64,000 nucleotides of DNA, taken from a virus. The stretch lies in the IMG/VR virus record IMGVR_UViG_3300023184_000033, positions 62,001 through 126,000 of that record. One strand, given 5' to 3'. Within the stretch, counting starts at the first letter, position 1. Each line of letters opens with the position of its first letter. Under the pieces are notes generated by a model. The model saw only the letters and a program-made list of their open reading frames with translations. It ran no database searches and was not told the DNA's origin. Shown piece by piece: positions 7,315 to 15,495 of this stretch. The position numbers were made by a program, and so were the translations under genes.

Positions 7315-8652
7315 TTACATCAAGTTCTTTACACCGAAAATGCGATAGTAAACGTTTGAACGTGGTGTCAACTGACCATTTGAAGGTGTAATACCTTGTG
7401 AGAATGGGTTTGCAACCATGCCGTAACGAGTCTTGAATCCAATTTTTGGTTGGAATGTGAACTGGTCAACTGCACGAACCATTTGTAGAGGAACGTATGG
7501 GCAGTAGAACAAACCAGCGTCATAAGGAGAAGAACCCTTATAACCAACTGTTACCAATTCTTGGTTAGATGCATATCCACCAAAATATGGGTCAATGTAA
7601 ACTTTGATACGACCGTGTAACAAACCAGCAAATGTATTGCCTGTGTCATCAACTTGTAGGTCAGCAGATAGTGCAGGTGTGTAAGAAAGAACACCAGCCA
7701 TTGCCATAGCAGAAGCAACGTCTGAAGAAACAATCAATACGTTACCTTTACCACGACGAGTTTGTTTTGCAATAACGTTAGCATCACGTTCGATTTGGAA
7801 AATCAAACCTTTGAAACGCTCTACAGACCAACGACCGTTAGAGTCAGTATCTAAGTCGAAGTAACCAGCAGTTGTTGTACCATACTGAGCACCTGTTACA
7901 GCAGTTGCGTAGATTGTACGGATAACTTCACGGTTGATTTCAGAAAGAATCTCAGTAGACAGAATGTTAGACAATTCTGTTTCTGCGTCAAGACCGTGAA
8001 CAGCTTTCAAGTCTTGTGCAAGTTCTAGTGAGTATTCAGCCTTCAAAGCACGTGATTGAGCAGTTACGGTAACTTTCTCAATGCTGAATGCCATTTGTTG
8101 GAATACGTTAGCACCTGTACCGTAGTCAGCAGCGCCTAAGAATTCAGCGTTAACTGTTGGAACACCAATACCAGTTGTGTACTGATTGTTAGCCAAGTTG
8201 CTAACTGGGTTAGTACCTGTATCAGTAGTTGTTGTACCTTGGAAACCGTATGGGTTTGCAGCAGAGTTACCACCAGAGAATACTGTGTTGGCTTCATTGA
8301 AGAAGGCCTCAGCACCATTGTTGGTAGCGTAACGAGCACGCATTGCAAAAATCAAACCTGTTGGTCCTGTCATTGGCTGAACGCCAGCAACATCATAAGC
8401 AATCAAGTTTGGTAGTGAACGGCGAACTAACGAAATCAAGATAGGGTCAAAGTTAGACACACCACCTGTTACGTTTGTAGGACCAGTTGCTGAAACTTCG
8501 TTCAACTGGCGTGAGCTTTCAGCCATTTCACGTTGTTGGTTTTCCAAAACAAGGGCAGTAACTGCACGCTTGTATGGGTCTTTAATAGACTCTAGTTCTG
8601 GATGGTCCAAAACTGGTGCCCATTTTTTTTGTAATTCTTCTGTTAGATACAT
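7315..8652 (-). CDS. 23: gp23 major capsid protein
   Basis: HK97-fold major head protein of T4-like phages. The 445 residues contain LVRRSLPNLIAYDVAGVQPM, SRALKAEYSLELAQDLKAVHG, ETELSNILSTEILSEINREV and a C-terminal FKTRYGMVANPF, all diagnostic. It is shorter than T4 gp23 (521). A likely gp21 cleavage site is LNE (residues 50-52) before VSATG, equivalent to the T4 LTE site that removes the N-terminal propeptide (inference). A strong AAGGAGA ribosome site, an upstream TATAAATA late promoter and a downstream terminator fit very high late expression. Confidence 0.98.
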   Translation of the reverse strand: MYLTEELQKKWAPVLDHPELESIKDPYKRAVTALVLENQQREMAESSRQLNEVSATGPTNVTGGVSNFDPILISLVRRSLPNLIAYDVAGVQPMTGPTGLIFAMRARYATNNGAEAFFNEANTVFSGGNSAANPYGFQGTTTTDTGTNPVSNLANNQYTTGIGVPTVNAEFLGAADYGTGANVFQQMAFSIEKVTVTAQSRALKAEYSLELAQDLKAVHGLDAETELSNILSTEILSEINREVIRTIYATAVTGAQYGTTTAGYFDLDTDSNGRWSVERFKGLIFQIERDANVIAKQTRRGKGNVLIVSSDVASAMAMAGVLSYTPALSADLQVDDTGNTFAGLLHGRIKVYIDPYFGGYASNQELVTVGYKGSSPYDAGLFYCPYVPLQMVRAVDQFTFQPKIGFKTRYGMVANPFSQGITPSNGQLTPRSNVYYRIFGVKNLM

Positions 8653-8689
8653 TATGGTTTCTCCTTATGAGTATCTTTGATGGTAAGTT

Positions 8690-8697
8690 TATTTATA
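8690..8697 (-). promoter_or_regulatory. Late promoter TATAAATA for gp23
   Basis: Exact T4-type late -10 box on the minus strand, 37 nt upstream of the gp23 ATG, in the 51-nt gap after gp22. Confidence 0.85.
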
Positions 8698-8703
8698 AAA
8701 ATT

Positions 8704-9954
8704 TTATTTTACCAATGTCTGAGAAATTGTCTTTGCGTAAGATTCAATTAAAGAATCAGAAGAACCTTTTGATTTCTTCACTTCTTCTTCAATATGAACT
8801 TCGTCATCCAATGCAGAATTATTAGCAAATTTTACTGAACTCTGGAAATATGAATCCTTGAGTGTTTCTAATTTGTTAGAAAATTCGGTCTCAGTAGTGT
8901 ATTCAATACTCTCTGCGAGTGATTTCATTTTTTCTACTTGAGTTTGAGTTAGGCCTTCACAAACTGTATGTACGGCCTCAATTTTTTTGTGTTCGTTAAG
9001 TTCTTTCTTCAATTCAATTGAAGTTCTAACTTGTGCGTTGTATTGTTCTTCAAGTTCATCTACCTTAGCAGATAATTCTTCAACAACATCAACTTTTTCT
9101 TCTGGAATGTCGATATAGTGTTCAGCAAATAACTTGTGTAGACCACCAATGAATTCTTCCACCACTTCAGCACGTAGGCCTTTGTCGATAGCGATTTGGT
9201 TTTCTTTTACCCATTCTTCAGTCATGTAAGTTAGGTAGTCATCAACTTTAGATGCCAAGTCTTCTTTGATTTCATCAACGGCAACTTGAAACTGTTCGAC
9301 CAATTCGTTTTCCATTTCTTCAACAATTTCTTCTACACGTGTAGTAACGGCAGCTTCAAAAATTGTTGTTGCTTTAGTAGCAAATTCTTCTGAAAGATTT
9401 TCACCTGAAAGAAGAGCATCGATATCTTCTTTCATTCTCATTTTCATTTTTGCATGTCTTGCTTCTTTACGTTCGTGAGCAGCAGACTCTTTGTCTTCTT
9501 TATCTTCTTCTTCGATAACATTTTCGTCATCAACTTCAGATTCTTCACCATAAGACTGGAATGTTGCACCAGGATTCTTAGCTAATTTTTGTTGTGGTGT
9601 TGCACTACCTTTGCGGTCAACATAAGCAGGATCGTTTTGAACGAACGCTTCTTTGTCGCCACCTAAGTCTGAACGACCTTGTGATTGACCAGGTTGTGGA
9701 GCCAATTTTTTCATTGGTTCTGAACCTACTGGTGGAGTTGCTCCAGGTGGTGTTGCCGTTGGCACACCTTTAGTTGCTTGTACGCCTTGGTTGCTAGTGA
9801 TACCACCAACTTCTTTAGTGCCATAAGCAACTTCGCCAGAAAGCTTACCGCCTTTGTCGCCTGAACCACGCTTAGAAGCAACGCTGGCTTCCAAGTTTTC
9901 TTTTGCGCCTTCTAAAATGTTTTTAGCGGCTTCTGACAAATTGAATTTTGACAT
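8704..9954 (-). CDS. 22: gp22 prohead core scaffolding protein
   Basis: Main internal scaffold of the prohead, later degraded by gp21. Its place between the gp21 protease and gp23 and its composition identify it: a long acidic helical/coiled-coil body (about residues 140-345, rich in Glu, Lys, Val) and a basic end (ESYAKTISQTLVK). At 416 residues it is much longer than T4 gp22 (269). The extra length is mostly a Gly/Pro/Thr-rich low-complexity N-terminal segment (about 30-130) and a very acidic stretch (EVDDENVIEEEDKEDKE). It has an AAGGAGA ribosome site and a TATAAATA promoter. Low sequence conservation is usual for this family. Confidence 0.88.
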   Translation of the reverse strand: MSKFNLSEAAKNILEGAKENLEASVASKRGSGDKGGKLSGEVAYGTKEVGGITSNQGVQATKGVPTATPPGATPPVGSEPMKKLAPQPGQSQGRSDLGGDKEAFVQNDPAYVDRKGSATPQQKLAKNPGATFQSYGEESEVDDENVIEEEDKEDKESAAHERKEARHAKMKMRMKEDIDALLSGENLSEEFATKATTIFEAAVTTRVEEIVEEMENELVEQFQVAVDEIKEDLASKVDDYLTYMTEEWVKENQIAIDKGLRAEVVEEFIGGLHKLFAEHYIDIPEEKVDVVEELSAKVDELEEQYNAQVRTSIELKKELNEHKKIEAVHTVCEGLTQTQVEKMKSLAESIEYTTETEFSNKLETLKDSYFQSSVKFANNSALDDEVHIEEEVKKSKGSSDSLIESYAKTISQTLVK

Positions 9955-9982
9955 TTTTAAAATCTCCTTGATTTAGTATGGA

Positions 9983-9990
9983 TATTTATA
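9983..9990 (-). promoter_or_regulatory. Late promoter TATAAATA for gp22
   Basis: Exact late promoter box on the minus strand, 28 nt upstream of the gp22 ATG, overlapping the gap before the end of gp21. Confidence 0.85.
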
Positions 9991-9991
9991 A

Positions 9992-10636
9992 TTAAAGTTT
10001 TTTAAGGAATGTTTCGAATATGCGTAGACTTACTTCTTCAATCTCTCGACCACTTGCTTTTTTAATCGCACGTATTGCTTGAGTTTGTTCAACTTCCGTC
10101 CAACGACCATCCACCATCATCCATTGTTTGCCTTCCATAATACCTTGAACAAAGGCACCAGGTGCAGACGGGTCTGCTACAATATCTGCCGCTGTGGCTA
10201 GATGAAAGTCATCTTGAACAATGTTAACACCATTGATGCATTTTATAGAACCTAAACCTCTAGATGAAACTCCTAATTGAGCTCCTCCTTCGATAAGGTT
10301 TCTTGCAATGTTACCCATTGGAGTTTCAAGAATCTTTGCTTTGCCAATCCAAACAGAACCTTCTTTGCGTAATGCCACGTTTAAGTGAGATACACGGTCA
10401 AGATTGATGGAAGGTGTTTCAGGATGTCCCAATTCACCAAAAGCACGGTTTTTATTAATATATTCTTCTGTGTATCGTTCAACCTCTTTATGCATGATAT
10501 CTTCTTTATACATGCGGTTGTTACGATTTACCTTTTCTGCTACGAGGAAAGGTCCTTCGATGTACAAGAATTTCTTGCCATCTTTTTCTTCAGTTATATA
10601 ATTAACGGTTTCATTAATTTCTTTAATAAGTTTCAT
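9992..10636 (-). CDS. 21: gp21 prohead core protease
   Basis: Serine protease that matures the prohead by cutting gp22, gp67 and gp23 after (L/I)xE-type sites. From the ATG at 10636 it is 214 residues, like T4 gp21 (212). The conserved blocks FGELGHPETPSINLDRVSH (catalytic His about 71) and LGVSSRGLGS (catalytic Ser about 124-125) are present. The frame stays open upstream to 10768, but that extension overlaps the neighbouring virion gene and has no homologous character. The ATG at 10636 sits one base after that gene's stop, so I chose it as the start. Confidence 0.95.
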   Translation of the reverse strand: MKLIKEINETVNYITEEKDGKKFLYIEGPFLVAEKVNRNNRMYKEDIMHKEVERYTEEYINKNRAFGELGHPETPSINLDRVSHLNVALRKEGSVWIGKAKILETPMGNIARNLIEGGAQLGVSSRGLGSIKCINGVNIVQDDFHLATAADIVADPSAPGAFVQGIMEGKQWMMVDGRWTEVEQTQAIRAIKKASGREIEEVSLRIFETFLKKL

Positions 10637-10637
10637 A

Positions 10638-11165
10638 TTAATGTGGTTCCAAATTATATGGTTTGTAATTAAACGCAGCAGGATCATTAAGTTGGCCACG
10701 TTGATAATGAGAATTGTCTTTACGTAATTCCATAACAATAGTGTATGAATCATTTGCTGACATACCACGTGTTACTATACCAATATCACCTATGCAACCA
10801 GCAGTTCCTGCAGCATTATTTGGAATTGTAATCCAATTGCCATGGCCATTATATTCTCCATTGGCGTTCATGATAAACATTGGTATTTTACTACTCGCAT
10901 TCCAAAATAATTGAACATCTCCATTAGAAGAACAATCATACCATAATCTTGAAGTGGCCAATCCATAGTAAGAAAGTGCGCCAGTATTTGCTGATGATGA
11001 TAACAAATTTCCTTTTGAACTATCTAGAGCACCAGATAGTGTATTTGCTTGTACACGAGCAACGTTTGATTCTTGGCCTGATGCACCATCGAAAGAACCA
11101 GTCAATTTAATAACAGCATGTTCTGTTGTATCTTTCAATACTTGATATGTGAATGAATTTGCCAT
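10638..11165 (-). CDS. Virion-associated protein between gp67 and gp21 (unknown function)
   Basis: A 175-residue protein rich in Ser, Ala, Asn and Gly with a beta-strand pattern (ATSRLWYDCSSNGDVQLFWN, SYTIVMELRKDN). A similar-sized structural protein sits in this slot in other marine T4-like phages, between the prohead core and protease genes. No enzyme motif is visible. The placement suggests a capsid-associated or decoration role (inference). It starts 11 nt after the gp67-like gene, with only a weak GGAATAAAA ribosome site. Confidence 0.6.
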   Translation of the reverse strand: MANSFTYQVLKDTTEHAVIKLTGSFDGASGQESNVARVQANTLSGALDSSKGNLLSSSANTGALSYYGLATSRLWYDCSSNGDVQLFWNASSKIPMFIMNANGEYNGHGNWITIPNNAAGTAGCIGDIGIVTRGMSANDSYTIVMELRKDNSHYQRGQLNDPAAFNYKPYNLEPH

Positions 11166-11176
11166 TTTTTATTCCG

Positions 11177-11389
11177 TTATTCTTGTGTTTGTTCTTCGGA
11201 TTCTTCGTCTTCAGATTCAAACGATTCTTCTGATTGTGTATCTTTAATCAAATTCTGTGCAATCGACTGTTTGTGTGCAGCCAAATGAGCAGAAACTTTA
11301 TCGTGAATTGCTCCATATAATGCATTTCGCATTTCACTTGCATTATCGTCATATGCGTAATCTACAACTGCTCTAGTATTATCTGTCAT
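11177..11389 (-). CDS. 67: gp67-like prohead core protein
   Basis: A 70-residue protein with a helical N-terminal half (MRNALYGAIHDKVSAHLAAHKQSIAQNLI) and an extremely acidic C-terminus (ESEDEESEEQTQE). The same design is found in T4 gp67 (80 aa), a minor prohead core component needed for head shape. It lies directly after the portal gene, as in T4. A GGAGA ribosome site and an exact late promoter lie inside the 3' end of the portal gene. The start overlaps the portal ORF by 11 nt. Confidence 0.75.
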   Translation of the reverse strand: MTDNTRAVVDYAYDDNASEMRNALYGAIHDKVSAHLAAHKQSIAQNLIKDTQSEESFESEDEESEEQTQE

Positions 11390-13073
11390 TTTTATTCTCC
11401 ATGATTAGTTTATTTATATCACTATTGGCTTCTTCTTTTTTATTGGAAGTTTTTGTATTAGTTTTTTGTTCTGGTACATCAGTTTCGGTGTCCAATGGTG
11501 CACCGTCTGGTGATAATCCTAATGAACGATTAATATCTGGCATCATTATTTGATTTTGAATATCTGTAGGAAGACCACGGCCATCTTTCTTTTCTTTCTC
11601 AATCTCTTTACGCATAGATTTGATTTCATCATCAGACAACCGCAAAACATTACGTTGAATCCATGCTTGTGAAAAGTAATTACCAGTATATGGATCAACA
11701 GAAGACAACAACTGTAGTCTGTTGGTCATCAATTCAGCATCTTTTAATTCTGTAAAGTTATTATCTTTAATAAAGTCATAATGAATATTTTCTTTAAATT
11801 CATTCCACTCTTCATTAGTACAAATACCTTTAAGTACACACTGTACACGCAATGTTTGGTCAAAAACATCAGAGAACTTTATTCTCATACGTTCAACAAA
11901 CTTACTAAACTTTAATTCATCACGTGTTACCTCAGCAGAACGACCAAGTGAAAATCCTTGGTCTGGTTCTAGTCTAGAGATAGGCACACTTAATGAACCA
12001 TACAATTTTCTTTGGAAATACTTAATGTCTTCAAGTTCACCTAAGTTTTGTCCACCAGGTAAAGTTGTAATTTCTGTTCCTTTTCCACCTTCTCTACGTG
12101 GCAACCAGTAATCTTCCATCATCGACAAGTATTTACGGTCATCACGTACTTCACCAGTATTGGCATCATACACAACCTTGTTCTTATACTTGACCATAAT
12201 GTCCCGAAGGTATTGTTCCGCCTTTAGTTTAGGCAAGTTACCAACGTCAATGTAGAAAATTCTACGTTCTGGTGCTCTAGAGATACGATAGATAACAATC
12301 GCATCTTCAATCATTCTCAACTGATTAAGTGGTTTGATTGCTTTGTGCAGATACGACAACACCACTGCTCGGCGAGAATCCATCAAACCAGAAACAACGG
12401 AGATGATAGAATCAGTAGTAATGCGTACACCAACTGGTCCAAAATTTGCAGATGAACCTGTAACAACCTTGTCATTATAGATGTAGTATTCATTTACTGT
12501 ATCTACAATATCAACACCTGTACGCTCATCTTTTTTCTTCTTTAACTCACGAACTTTGCGAAGCTTCCGTGGATCGATATATCTTAATTCTTTAATACCT
12601 TCTACCGGATTTTCTCTGTCAATTACTATGTGGTAATACATTCTTCCGTCAATATAGTATCTGCGGAATATATCTTGTGCCATTTTGTTGTAATTAAACA
12701 ACCGAAGGACATTTTGAAATTCTTTCTTGATAGAATCTTTAATCTTATCTGGTTGTTTTAAATTGTCCAGTACAATTTCAATTGTTTTCCCGTCATCGTC
12801 TTGACAAATTGCTTCGTTAACGATATCATCAATTGCTGATTCAATTTCTGGCTGCATAGCCATCTCACGATATCGGGAAATCAACTCTACTTCATTTTTT
12901 GCAGTTCCATCTAAATCAACATATGTACCATAATATGCTGCTGATTGAATTGTTAATGCACCATCATCGTTTGTTTGGGGTGCGAACGATTTCTGCACAG
13001 CCGAGTCTTCTTCAGACTTTTGGCGTGAGATTGTAAATCCAAAAAGAGAGAATTTATTGTTTATATCTGCCAT
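11379..13073 (-). CDS. 20: gp20 portal vertex protein
   Basis: Dodecameric portal through which DNA is packaged and the tail attaches. The 564 residues carry family-typical blocks: YREMAMQPEIESAIDDIVNEA, RRYYIDGRMYYHIVID, IVIYRISRAPERRIFYIDVG, MEDYWLPRREGGKGTEI, and KLYGSLSVPISRLEPDQGFSLGR. Length is near T4 gp20 (524). The C-terminus is a disordered, Asn/Lys/Glu-rich tail that contains the late promoter of the next gene. It follows a terminator placed after gp19, so it may be transcribed partly as a separate unit. Confidence 0.97.
   Translation of the reverse strand: MADINNKFSLFGFTISRQKSEEDSAVQKSFAPQTNDDGALTIQSAAYYGTYVDLDGTAKNEVELISRYREMAMQPEIESAIDDIVNEAICQDDDGKTIEIVLDNLKQPDKIKDSIKKEFQNVLRLFNYNKMAQDIFRRYYIDGRMYYHIVIDRENPVEGIKELRYIDPRKLRKVRELKKKKDERTGVDIVDTVNEYYIYNDKVVTGSSANFGPVGVRITTDSIISVVSGLMDSRRAVVLSYLHKAIKPLNQLRMIEDAIVIYRISRAPERRIFYIDVGNLPKLKAEQYLRDIMVKYKNKVVYDANTGEVRDDRKYLSMMEDYWLPRREGGKGTEITTLPGGQNLGELEDIKYFQRKLYGSLSVPISRLEPDQGFSLGRSAEVTRDELKFSKFVERMRIKFSDVFDQTLRVQCVLKGICTNEEWNEFKENIHYDFIKDNNFTELKDAELMTNRLQLLSSVDPYTGNYFSQAWIQRNVLRLSDDEIKSMRKEIEKEKKDGRGLPTDIQNQIMMPDINRSLGLSPDGAPLDTETDVPEQKTNTKTSNKKEEANSDINKLIMENKNDR
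11411..11418 (-). promoter_or_regulatory. Late promoter TATAAATA inside the gp20 3' end
   Basis: Exact late promoter box on the minus strand, 21 nt upstream of the gp67-like ATG and within the last codons of the portal gene. Confidence 0.8.
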
Positions 13074-13093
13074 GTTACCTTCATATTAAAGTC

Positions 13094-13129
13094 AAAAAAA
13101 CATAAGAAAGGGAGAATGAACTCCCTTTC
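13094..13129 (-). terminator. Rho-independent terminator between gp19 and gp20
   Basis: On the minus strand a perfect 9-bp stem (GAAAGGGAG/CTCCCTTTC, loop 13115-13120) is followed by TTATG and seven T residues (A-run 13094-13100 on the plus strand). Confidence 0.9.
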
Positions 13130-13141
13130 CATATAATAAAA

Positions 13142-13684
13142 TTAAGAAGTACTTGCTGCTTCCCACCATTGATAGGCAAAAGTGATGCCATATTCTTCTA
13201 TGGAGTCATTTGTTCCCCAATCTAAACCAATTGGTTCAATATCGGTTGGGAATAAACCCACGAACCTATAAGTTTTAATTGCATCACCATTCTTAGCATA
13301 TTGAGTCACAGTAGCATCTGCTGTATAAGATGTTGGACTTTGTGCATCGTCGTTTCTTTTATTACCCACATGACTATTTATTGCGTTCATCCATGATTCC
13401 ATGGCGTTACGAATTGTAAAATCTTCATCGTTGATGATTTGTACGGACCAATCTGGAAAAGTTCTATTTCCAGCAAACTTCAACTCACGACCAAAGTAAA
13501 ACACTGGGACTGTGCCGAGTGTTGAACCTGGAAGTTGTGAAGCTTTAGCCATAAAGGTTGTTTTTGAACTGGCAACTGCATTGCCGGTCACGATAGTTGG
13601 GAAGTTTAACGCTACTGAAAATAGATTGGGACGGGCACCGTCTCCAATCATGTTTGAACGAAACTCTGTTACATTGAAAGCCAT
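13142..13684 (-). CDS. 19: gp19 tail tube protein
   Basis: Subunit of the inner tail tube. The 180 residues show the gp19 pattern: ARPNLFSVALNFP, KASQLPGSTLGTVPVFYFGRELKFAGNRTFPDW, ESWMNAINSH and a C-terminal FPTDIEPIGLDW...YGITFAYQWWEA. Length is close to T4 gp19 (163). It lies directly after the sheath gene, as expected, with a TTAGGAGAAA ribosome site, a late-promoter variant 22 nt upstream and a strong terminator downstream. Confidence 0.96.
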   Translation of the reverse strand: MAFNVTEFRSNMIGDGARPNLFSVALNFPTIVTGNAVASSKTTFMAKASQLPGSTLGTVPVFYFGRELKFAGNRTFPDWSVQIINDEDFTIRNAMESWMNAINSHVGNKRNDDAQSPTSYTADATVTQYAKNGDAIKTYRFVGLFPTDIEPIGLDWGTNDSIEEYGITFAYQWWEAASTS

Positions 13685-13706
13685 TGTTTTCTCCTAATTT
13701 CTTTTT

Positions 13707-13714
13707 TATTTATT
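13707..13714 (-). promoter_or_regulatory. Late promoter variant AATAAATA for gp19
   Basis: AATAAATA on the minus strand, 22 nt upstream of the gp19 ATG, overlapping the gp18 stop codon. Spacing matches the exact late promoters nearby; the first base differs. Confidence 0.5.
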
Positions 13715-15425
13715 AGACTGAACCAACAACTGTAGCGAAATTAACACCTGTTGCAACTGCAACGAAGTTCAACTGAATGAAGTTAATTGAACGTGCAGGT
13801 TTAACGTAAATATCACCAACAAATTGGTTGCTATCAATTACTTGTGGAGTGTTATTAGTTGTATCGCAAACTACTTTGAAGGCTGTAATACCACGGCGGC
13901 CTTGTATATCACGTAAGAACGGATTAACAATTGAAACGAATTGAGCACGTGTAAATTCATCATTAAATTCGAACATTGAATATTGTGCGGCTTTTGCAAT
14001 TGCTTTTTCTAGTGTAATAAACAATCTACGAACGTTGATTCTATCAAAAGCTGAAGGTTTAGACTGCAATGTTTTGTCACCAAACAGAACTGTACCTGAA
14101 CCAGGTATAGAAATAACAGGATTGATACCAAGTGAATATAGTGTATCACGGTATGTCTTGTTAGGATTCCATGCCAACTTAATAGCATTCTTAATTGAAC
14201 CACGATTTAGACCAGCTGGAGAGAACCATGGATCACGAATACTATCTGTATATACACATAGACCAGCAGTGTCACCATTTAATGGAATCCAACGATATAC
14301 GTTATTATATCTGTCAAATTGGTATTTCCATCCTGAATCTGCAACAGCATATGAAGAAGAACGTGATAGTGATGTTAACCATGTAGAGATTAAGTTCATC
14401 TCGCCACCTGGATTGTTAACAACCGCAGTAATTGGAGGAGAAACGAAAGTTACACAATCACGGCGAGAACCAACGGCAGGATTAATATCAACACCACTAA
14501 TGTTATCGATAACATATTGTTGCACAGTAACGTTTCCGTCACCAGTCATAACCAAGTCTACGTTAACGGCTTCTTTGTTTTGAAATTCAGCAAAACCAGC
14601 AACTGTGTTTGCTGTTGTACCAAGGTCATCATTACCTATTACAAACTGCACCGTATATGGAGTTGGTAGATTTGCAAAGTTGTTGTTCAATGCGGGTCTG
14701 TTCCAAGTTGTATTGGTAGTGGCATAGTTTGGAGGATCCATTGCATAAACATAACGTGACTGGTCAAATAATACTTGTTTCCAGAAATTAGATTTGCCGT
14801 TCAATGCAGCATCGGATGCCTTAGACATGAATGGGAATGTTTCTAGCACTGTACCTTTTGTACCAGTGAAAGCTCCGCCAGCATCGATAACAATCATGTG
14901 GATTTCATCGTTTGCACCACCGGCTGTAGAAGTAAATACTGATGTGCTTGGAGCAGAACTGAAGTAACCTGAATAAGCCCAACCAGAATAATTGTTCGAA
15001 TCTGCAATAGAAACTTGCAATGAGTTACCCATAGCACCAGGATATCTTGCGATAACTGGACCATAAACGTTATTGTTATTCTGGTTCAAGAAAGTGTACT
15101 GGAAGGTATCAGGATTCTTGATTTGTAAGTTAATAGTTGACGCAACAGCCGCATTATTTGCGGATTGACCAACAGTACGTACAATGTTTAGATTATTACC
15201 ATAAGACAAAAAGTTGGCAGCTGTAAAGAATGAAACTGCTGAGTTCGAATCAGGAGTACCAAAACGTTGAGCCAAAATAATTTCATCCGAAATTAAAGTA
15301 ATTTTATTGACTGGACCCCAACGGAAGTAACCAGCATAAGCACCAGCGGTAGTAGATACGGAAGGAACGATTGTTGTTAAATCAACTTCCGAAATAGCTA
15401 CGCCTGGAGAGAGTTGAAACGCCAT
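13713..15425 (-). CDS. 18: gp18 contractile tail sheath protein
   Basis: Contractile sheath subunit. The 570 residues start MAFQLSPGVAISEVDLT, the usual sheath opening, followed by AGAYAGYFRWGPVN. The C-terminal part has the conserved sheath core (DRINVRRLFITLEKAIAKAAQYSMFEFNDEFTR, then FVGDIYVKPARSINFIQLNFVAV). Length is between T4 gp18 (659) and shorter marine homologues. It has a strong AAGGAGAA ribosome site and a CATAAATA motif 51 nt upstream. Confidence 0.97.
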   Translation of the reverse strand: MAFQLSPGVAISEVDLTTIVPSVSTTAGAYAGYFRWGPVNKITLISDEIILAQRFGTPDSNSAVSFFTAANFLSYGNNLNIVRTVGQSANNAAVASTINLQIKNPDTFQYTFLNQNNNNVYGPVIARYPGAMGNSLQVSIADSNNYSGWAYSGYFSSAPSTSVFTSTAGGANDEIHMIVIDAGGAFTGTKGTVLETFPFMSKASDAALNGKSNFWKQVLFDQSRYVYAMDPPNYATTNTTWNRPALNNNFANLPTPYTVQFVIGNDDLGTTANTVAGFAEFQNKEAVNVDLVMTGDGNVTVQQYVIDNISGVDINPAVGSRRDCVTFVSPPITAVVNNPGGEMNLISTWLTSLSRSSSYAVADSGWKYQFDRYNNVYRWIPLNGDTAGLCVYTDSIRDPWFSPAGLNRGSIKNAIKLAWNPNKTYRDTLYSLGINPVISIPGSGTVLFGDKTLQSKPSAFDRINVRRLFITLEKAIAKAAQYSMFEFNDEFTRAQFVSIVNPFLRDIQGRRGITAFKVVCDTTNNTPQVIDSNQFVGDIYVKPARSINFIQLNFVAVATGVNFATVVGSV

Positions 15426-15476
15426 TTTATTCTCCTTGAATTATTATAAGTGTGGTCGTTTAAAATACCATCATAA

Positions 15477-15484
15477 TATTTATG
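15477..15484 (-). promoter_or_regulatory. Late promoter variant CATAAATA for gp18
   Basis: CATAAATA on the minus strand in the 70-nt gap between gp17 and gp18, 51 nt upstream of the gp18 ATG. Confidence 0.55.
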
Positions 15485-15495
15485 AAACACCAAAT

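Noticed and set aside
10637-10768. N-terminal extension of the gp21 frame
   Set aside because: It overlaps the neighbouring virion gene almost completely and has no protease-like sequence; the ATG at 10636 fits the family length.
14035-14583. 182-residue plus-strand frame opposite gp18
   Set aside because: The sheath gene on the other strand is certain, and this frame has no recognisable motif or ribosome site.
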